Below, one piece after another: positions 1 to 5,066 of a DNA stretch of 9,077 nucleotides. Position numbers and translations under genes: made by a program. Within the stretch, counting starts at the first letter, position 1, and every line of letters begins with the position of its first letter. The notes beneath the pieces are model-generated. The model made no database searches, was not told the origin of the DNA, and worked only from the letters and a program-made list of their open reading frames with translations. This DNA is from JANOGU01 sp964499865. Its GTDB lineage: Bacteria > Pseudomonadota > Alphaproteobacteria > Rhodobacterales > Rhodobacteraceae. The stretch is taken from positions 1-9,077 of the forward strand of contig CAZCPY010000124.1 in NCBI GenBank assembly GCA_964499865.1, written 5' to 3'.

Positions 1-876
1 GTTGAACCAGATCGCATCGACCAGCCCCTCGACCGCGCTGTCGAGATCGGCATCGTCGAAGACGATGTAGGGCGACTTGCCGCCAAGCTCGAGCGTCATC
101 GCCTTGCCGGTGCCCGCGGTCGCGGCCCGGATGCGCTTGCCGACTTCGGTGGACCCGGTGAAGGCCACCTTGTCGACCGGCGCCGCCACCAGCGCCGCCC
201 CGGTCGCCCCGTCGCCGGTGACCACGTTCAGCACGCCCTTGGGCAAGCCCGCCTCGCGCGACAGTTCGGCAAACAGCAGCGCCGTCAGCGGCGTGTATTC
301 GGCAGGCTTCAGCACCACCGTGTTCCCGGCGGCCAGTGCGGGCGCGACCTTCCAGGCCAGCATCAGCAGCGGAAAGTTCCAGGGGATCACCGCCCCGCAG
401 ACCCCCTGCGGCACCATGCCGGGCAGTTCGCTGTCCATCAGCTGCGCCAGCCCCGCGTGATAGCCGAAATGGCGGGCGACCAGCGGCACGTCGATGTCGC
501 GGCTTTCCCGGATCGGCTTGCCGTTGTCCATCGTCTCCAGCACCGCGAGCAGGCGGCTGTGCTTCTGCACCAGCCGCCCCAGCGCATAAAGCACCCGCGC
601 CCGCCCATGCCCGCCCAGCCGCGCCCAGCCCGGCTGCGCCCTGCGCGCCGCGGCCACGGCGGCCGCCACGTCCGCCGCCGAGCCTTGCGTCACCTCCGCC
701 AGCACCCCGCCGGTCGCCGGGTTCTTCGTGGCAAAGGTCTGCCCCACCGCCGTGAAGGCCCCGCCGATCCAGTGCCCGAACCGGCCCCGATGCGCCGCGA
801 TCCAGGCCAGCGCCTCGGCATTGCCCTCGGGCGCCGGGCCGTAGTCCATGCTCTGGAAGATGTCGCGGACGTTCAT
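1..876 (-). CDS. NAD(P)-dependent aldehyde dehydrogenase, N-terminal 292 residues (3' end cut by window)
   Basis: Aldehyde dehydrogenase superfamily enzyme, which oxidises an aldehyde to its acid in the cytoplasm with NAD(P)+. The frame is open from the ATG at 876 to base 1. Family marks are in order: PWNF at residues 165-168, LKPAE with the cofactor-binding Lys190, FTGSTEVG at 239-246 (Rossmann-fold glycine loop), and LELGGKSP at 262-269 with the general-base Glu263. The window ends at FN, just where the family's catalytic-cysteine motif (GQ-x-C) normally follows, so the nucleophile is not visible. About 190 residues of a usual 480 or so would be missing. The start is supported by AAAGG 8 nt upstream; an ATG 15 nt further up is out of frame. 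It lies 62 nt downstream of deoC on the same strand, so acetaldehyde released by DeoC is a likely substrate, but this is inferred from context. The family call is secure; the substrate is not. Confidence 0.93.
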   Translation of the reverse strand, partial: MNVRDIFQSMDYGPAPEGNAEALAWIAAHRGRFGHWIGGAFTAVGQTFATKNPATGGVLAEVTQGSAADVAAAVAAARRAQPGWARLGGHGRARVLYALGRLVQKHSRLLAVLETMDNGKPIRESRDIDVPLVARHFGYHAGLAQLMDSELPGMVPQGVCGAVIPWNFPLLMLAWKVAPALAAGNTVVLKPAEYTPLTALLFAELSREAGLPKGVLNVVTGDGATGAALVAAPVDKVAFTGSTEVGKRIRAATAGTGKAMTLELGGKSPYIVFDDADLDSAVEGLVDAIWFN

Positions 877-907
877 GGCCTTCGCCCTTTCATCTCTTCA
901 CAAGTAT

Positions 908-935
908 CCCGGGGGTCCGGGGGCAGAGCCCCCGG
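908..935. repeat. GC-rich palindromic intergenic element (REP-like hairpin)
   Basis: In the 62-nt gap between deoC and the aldehyde dehydrogenase, bases 917-935 form a perfect hairpin: 8-nt arms CCGGGGGC and GCCCCCGG with an AGA loop. The left arm is preceded by a direct copy of CCGGGGG at 909-915, so the right arm could pair with either copy. There is no T-run on either side, so it is not a classical intrinsic terminator. From memory, similar elements recur between genes in Rhodobacteraceae genomes; I cannot verify copy number from one window. It could protect the deoC end of the mRNA or attenuate expression of the gene that follows. Confidence 0.6.
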
Positions 936-938
936 CGC

Positions 939-1922
939 TCACCCCATGGGATGCCGGTTGGCCGCCGAGTATGCCCCGGTCAGGTGATGCTCCAGCTGCC
1001 GCTCGATATCGCCCAGAAGCGACGAGGCGCCAAAGCGGAACAGGTCGGGCTGCAGCCAGGGCAGGCCCAGTTCGTCCTTCACCAGCGACAGGTAGACCAG
1101 CGCGTCCTTGGCCCTGGCAATGCCGCCCGCGGGTTTGTAGCCGACGCGAAAGCCGGTGCGGTCGAGGTAGTCGCGGATCGCGCGGACCATCACCAGCGTC
1201 ACCGGCAGGGTGGCGTTGACGCCCTCTTTCCCCGTCGAGGTCTTGATGAAATCCGCCCCCGCCATCATGCAGACAAGCGAGGCGCGCATCACGTTGCGCA
1301 GGGTGCCAAGCTCTCCCGTCGCCAGGATCGCCTTGACATGGGCATGCCCGCAGGCCGCCCGCATCTCGGCCATCTCGTCATGCAGCGCCTGCCAGTCGCC
1401 GGTCAGGACGTGGCGGCGGGAAATCACGATGTCGATCTCGGCCGCCCCCGCGCGCACGCTCTCGCCGATCTCGGCCAGCCGCAGCTTGTAGGGCGACAGG
1501 CCTGCGGGAAAGCCCGCGCTGACCGCGGCGACGGGGATGCCCGACCCGTCCAGCGCTGCGACGGCGGTTTCCACCATGTCGTGGTAGACGCAGACCGCGC
1601 CGACCTTCAGGCCCTGCATCCCCAGCCGCTCCAGCAGGTCGGCCCGCACCGGCTGGCGCGCCTTGGCGCACAGGCGGCGGACGCGGCCCGCGGTGTCGTC
1701 GCCCGCCAGCGTGGTCAGGTCGATCAGGCTGACGGCCTTGCACAGCCAGGCGGCCTGCCAGTCCCTCTTGACCGACCGCCGCCCCGGCAGCGTGGCGCAG
1801 CGGCGTTCCACGGCCGAGGTGTTGACCTGCACCGCCGCCACCCAGTCGAGGTCCAGCGCCATGCCCGGGTTGCGGACATGGGCGACCTGCGGCAGGTGCG
1901 TGGGGGTCAGGGTGCTGTGCAT
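939..1922 (-). CDS. deoC: deoxyribose-phosphate aldolase (DERA)
   Basis: Class I aldolase that cleaves 2-deoxy-D-ribose-5-phosphate into D-glyceraldehyde-3-phosphate and acetaldehyde, the last step of deoxynucleoside salvage for carbon; cytoplasmic TIM barrel. Visible marks are DLTTL at residues 68-72, EIDIV at 162-166 with catalytic Asp164, FIKTSTGK at 225-232 with Schiff-base Lys227, and YKPAGGI at 262-268 with the second active-site Lys263. The C-terminal ASSLLGDIERQL is family-like. The protein is 327 residues, longer than the roughly 250-residue E. coli type and closer to the long animal-like DERA form. The start at 1922 was chosen because GGAG lies about 9 nt upstream; the frame continues back to an ATG at 1994, but the added residues are basic, low-complexity and run into the palindrome region. 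It lies 99 nt after phaG and 62 nt before the aldehyde dehydrogenase. It may have its own promoter near the palindrome at 1999-2020. Confidence 0.95.
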   Translation of the reverse strand: MHSTLTPTHLPQVAHVRNPGMALDLDWVAAVQVNTSAVERRCATLPGRRSVKRDWQAAWLCKAVSLIDLTTLAGDDTAGRVRRLCAKARQPVRADLLERLGMQGLKVGAVCVYHDMVETAVAALDGSGIPVAAVSAGFPAGLSPYKLRLAEIGESVRAGAAEIDIVISRRHVLTGDWQALHDEMAEMRAACGHAHVKAILATGELGTLRNVMRASLVCMMAGADFIKTSTGKEGVNATLPVTLVMVRAIRDYLDRTGFRVGYKPAGGIARAKDALVYLSLVKDELGLPWLQPDLFRFGASSLLGDIERQLEHHLTGAYSAANRHPMG

Positions 1923-1998
1923 GGGCCGGTCTCCGCCCCGCCGGGGCCGCCGGCAGGGTCGCATGGCGCAGGCCCGCCGCGCAAGGTGCGGCATCGCG

Positions 1999-2020
1999 GA
2001 TTTGACCGGAAGGTCAAATC
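1999..2020. promoter_or_regulatory. perfect 9-bp palindrome between phaG and deoC (candidate operator or 3' hairpin)
   Basis: The arms GATTTGACC (1999-2007) and GGTCAAATC (2012-2020) are exact inverted repeats around a 4-nt centre. The element starts 1 nt after the phaG stop codon and ends 76 nt before the deoC start. Its AT-rich outer halves stand out from the GC-rich surroundings. It could be a repressor operator for deoC, since the minus-strand copy contains TTGACC, which resembles a -35 element, although no good -10 follows. It could equally be an RNA hairpin closing the antiporter transcript; no T-run follows, which weakens an intrinsic terminator. I cannot name a regulator. Confidence 0.5.
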
Positions 2021-2021
2021 G

Positions 2022-2405
2022 TCAGTCGGGCTTCGACGGCGCCTCGGGCGAGATGATCGTATCCGGGTCCCAGGTCGCCCAGGGCGTGCCGCGGCCCGAG
2101 GGCGGCAGGTCCTCGGGCCGTCCGTTGCGGTGCATCCAGGCCTTGGCCAGGAAGTTCGCGGTCACCGGCGCGGTCAGGATCAGGAACAGCGTGACCAGCA
2201 ACTCCTGCACCGACAGCCGCCCCTGTTCGGCCCAGCGGTAACCCATCGAGGCGATCAGCGCGGCGCCCACGCCGATGGTGCTCGCCTTGGTCGGCGCGTG
2301 CAGGCGGGCCATGGTGTTGTCGAGCTTGAGCAGCCCGAAGCTGCCGACCAGCCCGAAGATGCCGCCCAGGACCAGAAGCGCGGAAATGACGATCTCGGCC
2401 ATCAT
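2022..2405 (-). CDS. phaG: Mrp-type cation/proton antiporter subunit G
   Basis: Small membrane subunit of the multicomponent monovalent cation/H+ antiporter (MnhG/MrpG/PhaG family), needed for complex assembly and activity. The protein is 127 residues. Three hydrophobic segments lie at about 3-25, 43-55 and 67-88. The family pattern LLKLDNTMARLHAPTKASTIG spans residues 25-45, and LTLFL-type residues with TAPV mark the third helix. A hydrophilic, proline-rich tail of about 35 residues follows and is probably cytoplasmic. The gene opens with tandem ATGs (2405 and 2402), so the true start may be one codon later. It begins 2 nt after the phaF stop and has only a weak Shine-Dalgarno, so translation is probably coupled to phaF. 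It is the last gene of the antiporter operon. The family call is strong; which cation is moved cannot be read from this subunit. Confidence 0.93.
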   Translation of the reverse strand: MMAEIVISALLVLGGIFGLVGSFGLLKLDNTMARLHAPTKASTIGVGAALIASMGYRWAEQGRLSVQELLVTLFLILTAPVTANFLAKAWMHRNGRPEDLPPSGRGTPWATWDPDTIISPEAPSKPD

Positions 2406-2407
2406 CG

Positions 2408-2698
2408 TCACTCGATCACGTCGCCGCGCAGCATGAACTTGGCATAGGCGACGGTGCCCAGGAACCCGGTCATGGCGAACAGCATCGCCACCTCGAAGGT
2501 CAGCGCGCTGCCCGCGTGGATGCCGTAGATCACCACCAGCGCGATCATGTTCACCGCCATCGTGTCCAGCGCCAGCACGCGGTCCACCGTGCCGGGGCCG
2601 ATGGCGATGCGGGCGATGTTCATCAGCAGCGCGAGGCCGAAGCACAGGGCGGCAAAGGCGGTCGCGGCCTCGATCAGGGGCGTGCCAAGGACGGTCAT
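2408..2698 (-). CDS. phaF: Mrp-type cation/proton antiporter subunit F
   Basis: Small integral membrane subunit of the antiporter complex (MnhF/MrpF/PhaF family). At 96 residues it has the family's usual size. It has three hydrophobic helices, at about 8-30, 46-62 and 66-88. The conserved stretch GPGTVDRVLALD at residues 34-45, between helices 1 and 2, includes Asp39 and Asp45; a membrane-embedded acidic residue here is a known family feature linked to cation transport. The start overlaps the phaE stop by 4 nt (ATGA), with AGAGGAT about 7 nt upstream as a good ribosome site inside phaE. It is followed after 2 nt by phaG. The overlap implies coupled translation and fixed stoichiometry with its neighbours. 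Nothing looks damaged. Confidence 0.94.
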   Translation of the reverse strand: MTVLGTPLIEAATAFAALCFGLALLMNIARIAIGPGTVDRVLALDTMAVNMIALVVIYGIHAGSALTFEVAMLFAMTGFLGTVAYAKFMLRGDVIE

Positions 2699-3186
2699 TC
2701 GAAGATCCTCTTCAGGCGGGCCTCGTAGCGCGACTTGATCTCGTCGCGGATGGCATCGGGGTCGGGGGCGTGCAGCGAATGGATCAAGAGCGCCCGCCCG
2801 CAGGACGACATGTCGGCGGTCAGCGTGCCGGGCGTCATGGTGATCGTGCCGGCCAGCAGCGTGATCGCCTCGGGCGAGGTCAGCTCGATCGGCACGGCGA
2901 TCCAGCGGCTCTGGATGCGGGCGTTCGGCATGAACAGCACGATCCGCGCGACGGTGAAGTTCGCCCGCACGATGTCGTACATCACCAGCAGGACGTAGGC
3001 CGCGAAGGCGGGCAGGTTGCGCGGGCGCGGGCTGCCGGGCCAGTAGGCCTGTGTCAGCATCGGGATCGCCACCGCCAGGATCGCGGCCATCAGCAGGCTG
3101 CCGGGCTTGACGGAGTTCACCAGCAGCAGCCAGCACAGGAACAGAAGCGCCGACAGCCACGGGTGCGGGATCAGGCGGCGCAGCAT
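2695..3186 (-). CDS. phaE: Mrp-type cation/proton antiporter subunit E
   Basis: Membrane subunit E of the antiporter complex (MnhE/MrpE/PhaE family, 163 residues, usual length about 160). The N-terminal half is hydrophobic (about 11-25, 30-47 and 60-80). The family core follows: NLPAF, then YDIVRANFTVAR at 70-81, a short region with PNARI, and ELTSPEAITLLAGTITMTPGT (split here only by length) at about 101-121. The C-terminal quarter is charged and soluble, ending in a likely cytoplasmic helix rich in Arg, Lys and Glu. The start overlaps the phaD stop by one base (TGATG), with a GAGG ribosome site about 8 nt upstream. The stop overlaps phaF by 4 nt. Subunit E has no resemblance to complex I and is thought to be structural or to aid assembly of the D-E-F-G part. 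Confidence 0.94.
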   Translation of the reverse strand: MLRRLIPHPWLSALLFLCWLLLVNSVKPGSLLMAAILAVAIPMLTQAYWPGSPRPRNLPAFAAYVLLVMYDIVRANFTVARIVLFMPNARIQSRWIAVPIELTSPEAITLLAGTITMTPGTLTADMSSCGRALLIHSLHAPDPDAIRDEIKSRYEARLKRIFE

Positions 3187-4706
3187 CACGGCACCTCGCC
3201 CTGTCGCGACAGCATTGCGTCGATGGCGGGGCCGGGGGCGTATAGATCGGCCGCCAGCCGCTCCATCCACCCCGTCACGGGCCCGGCGAAGACCGTCAGC
3301 GCCACGATCAGCGCGAACAGGATGCCAAGCGCCACCCAGGCCAGGGGTTCGGAGGGGTGGTCCTCTTCCACCGCGGCGCCGCCCGCGTGGCACTTCCAGA
3401 ACACCGCGCTGCCCGCCCGGGCAAAGCCCAGCACCATCAGGAAGGACCCGACCAGAATCGCGCCCCAGACCCACGCCTGCCCGTCACCCCTCAGCGCGTC
3501 CAGCACCAGCAGCTTGCCCAGGAACCCCGACAGGGGCGGCATCCCCGCCATGGCGATGGCGGCGGCGAAGAAGGCGGCGGCGGCCAGTCCGATCTGCGGA
3601 AACGGCGGCAGGGCGGCGCGCGTGGTGTCGGACCCGCGGCGCGAGGTCACCAGGTCGGCCACCAGGAACATCGCCGCCGTGGCCAGCGTGGAATGCAGCA
3701 GGTAGACCATCGCCGCCGCTGTGGACTGCGGGGTGAAGGCCGACACCGCCAGGAACAGCGTGCCCATCGAGGCGATGCCGCCAAAGGCCGCGATCCGCGC
3801 CAGCCCCCCCGACCCAAGCACGCCGAGCGCACCCAGAGCCACCGTCACCGCCGCCGCAGGGGCCAGCAGGTCGGCGTAAAGCGTGCCGGTGGCGGGCGTG
3901 CCGGGCGGGAAGACGAGCGTGAACATCCGCAGCACGGCATAGGCGCCGACCTTGGTCATCACCGCAAACAGCGCCGCCGTCACGCCGGGTGCGGCGGCAT
4001 AGGTGCCCGGCAGCCAGAACTGCAACGGCACCAGCGCCGCCTTGACGCAGAACACGATCAGCAGAAGCACCCCCGCCACGCGGATCAGCGCCGCCTCGCC
4101 GGCGGGCAGGGCTGCCACCTTGCCTGCCAGGTCCGCCATGTTCAGCGTGCCGGTCACCGCATAGGTCAGCCCCAGCGCGAACAGGAACAAGGTCGAGGCG
4201 ATCAGGTTGAATCCCACATACTGCACCCCCGCCTTCAGCCGCGCCGCCCCGCCGCCGTGGATCATCAGGCCGTAGGAGGCGATCAGCAGCACCTCGAAGA
4301 AGACGAACAGGTTGAAGGCGTCGGCGGTCAGGAAGGCGCCGTTCAGGCCCATCAGCTGGAACTGGAACAGCGCATGGAAGTGCCGTCCCCGCGCGTCCCA
4401 CCCCGTGCCGATGGCATACAGAAGCACCGGCACCGCCAGCACCGCCGTCAGCGCCACCATCGCCGCCGACAGCCGGTCCAGCATCAGCGCGATGCCGAAG
4501 GGCGCGGGCCAGTCGCCCAGCCAGTAGGGCTCGGCCGGTTGCACCGAAGCCGCCCAGACCAGCGCCACCGCCACCGCCAGCAAGGCCAGCGTCGCCGTCA
4601 GCGACAGCACGCGCTGCAGCGTCAGGTCGTTGCGCGCCGCCAGCAGGATCAGCGGCGCCACCAGCGCGGGCAGCACGACCGGCGCGATGATCCAGTTCGA
4701 CATCAT
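3186..4706 (-). CDS. phaD: Mrp-type cation/proton antiporter subunit D (NuoM/NuoN-like)
   Basis: Large polytopic subunit, a member of the proton-conducting membrane transporter family shared with complex I subunits NuoL, NuoM and NuoN. It forms one of the two ion-conducting antiporter-like modules of the complex. At 506 residues it is full length, with about 14 hydrophobic helices. Key residues are present: FFEVLLIASYG at 136-146 with Glu138, KAALVPLQFWLPGTYAAAP at 222-240 with Lys222 ahead of the broken helix, and TKVGAY at 251-256 with Lys252. In studied homologues the corresponding Glu and Lys are needed for proton movement. It starts with tandem ATGs (4706 and 4703); the first gives a 4-nt ATGA overlap with phaC, the second a 1-nt TGATG overlap. 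A GGGGA ribosome site lies about 10 nt upstream of the first. No truncation or frameshift is seen. Confidence 0.95.
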   Translation of the reverse strand: MMSNWIIAPVVLPALVAPLILLAARNDLTLQRVLSLTATLALLAVAVALVWAASVQPAEPYWLGDWPAPFGIALMLDRLSAAMVALTAVLAVPVLLYAIGTGWDARGRHFHALFQFQLMGLNGAFLTADAFNLFVFFEVLLIASYGLMIHGGGAARLKAGVQYVGFNLIASTLFLFALGLTYAVTGTLNMADLAGKVAALPAGEAALIRVAGVLLLIVFCVKAALVPLQFWLPGTYAAAPGVTAALFAVMTKVGAYAVLRMFTLVFPPGTPATGTLYADLLAPAAAVTVALGALGVLGSGGLARIAAFGGIASMGTLFLAVSAFTPQSTAAAMVYLLHSTLATAAMFLVADLVTSRRGSDTTRAALPPFPQIGLAAAAFFAAAIAMAGMPPLSGFLGKLLVLDALRGDGQAWVWGAILVGSFLMVLGFARAGSAVFWKCHAGGAAVEEDHPSEPLAWVALGILFALIVALTVFAGPVTGWMERLAADLYAPGPAIDAMLSRQGEVP

Positions 4707-5065
4707 GCGCCGCCGTCCCCGCCCTTGGCCGGCTGCTCGTTGGCGCCGTCGAGGTCGATCACGTCCTCGCCGGTCTGGAAGAAGGCCCCCAGCGCCATCA
4801 TCAGGATCACCGCCGTCATCCCGAAGGAGATGACGATCGCCGTCAGCACCAGCGCCTGCGGCAGAGGGTCGGCATAGCCCGTGGCCGCGGGGTCGATGAT
4901 CGGCGGCCGCCCCGGCACCAGCCGGCCCGAGGCGAAGAGGAAGATGTTGACCGCATAGCTCAGCATCGTCAGCCCCGCGATCACCGGAAAGCTGCGCCGC
5001 CGCAGCATAAGGTAGATGCCGCAGGCGGTCAGCAGGCCGATGGCGCTGGCGATCAGAAGTTCCAC
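4703..5065 (-). CDS. phaC: Mrp-type cation/proton antiporter subunit C (NuoK-like)
   Basis: Small membrane subunit related to NuoK of complex I (MnhC/MrpC/PhaC family, 120 residues; not polyhydroxyalkanoate synthase, which shares the symbol). Three hydrophobic helices lie at about 3-20, 28-46 and 70-96. Family marks are GIYLMLRR at 16-23, GLTMLSYAVNIFLF at 31-44, and DPLPQALVLTAIVISFG at 66-82. A hydrophilic acidic tail of about 22 residues follows. The start is GTG at 5065, one base after the phaA TAG stop. No in-frame ATG gives a better family fit, and an AGGGGG ribosome site lies about 7 nt upstream, overlapping the end of phaA. It sits between the two large antiporter modules, A and D, which it bridges in known complexes. 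Confidence 0.95.
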   Translation of the reverse strand: MELLIASAIGLLTACGIYLMLRRRSFPVIAGLTMLSYAVNIFLFASGRLVPGRPPIIDPAATGYADPLPQALVLTAIVISFGMTAVILMMALGAFFQTGEDVIDLDGANEQPAKGGDGGA

Positions 5066-5066
5066 C

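Noticed and set aside
1923..1994. N-terminal extension of deoC to the ATG at 1994
   Set aside because: The added residues are Arg/Pro-rich and unlike the DERA fold, while the ATG at 1922 has a well-spaced GGAG.
2001..2018. FNR/CRP-type box reading of the palindrome near deoC
   Set aside because: The TTGAC and GTCAA halves are 6 nt apart, whereas FNR-like sites (TTGAT-N4-ATCAA) have 4 nt, so the spacing does not fit.
951..2447. Plus-strand open frame (498 codons) covering deoC and phaG
   Set aside because: Same antisense artefact: low-complexity composition, no domain, and it crosses two real genes and their gap.
3357..4877. Plus-strand open frame (506 codons) opposite phaD and phaC
   Set aside because: Arg/Gln/His-rich mirror of a conserved membrane-protein gene with no recognisable motif.
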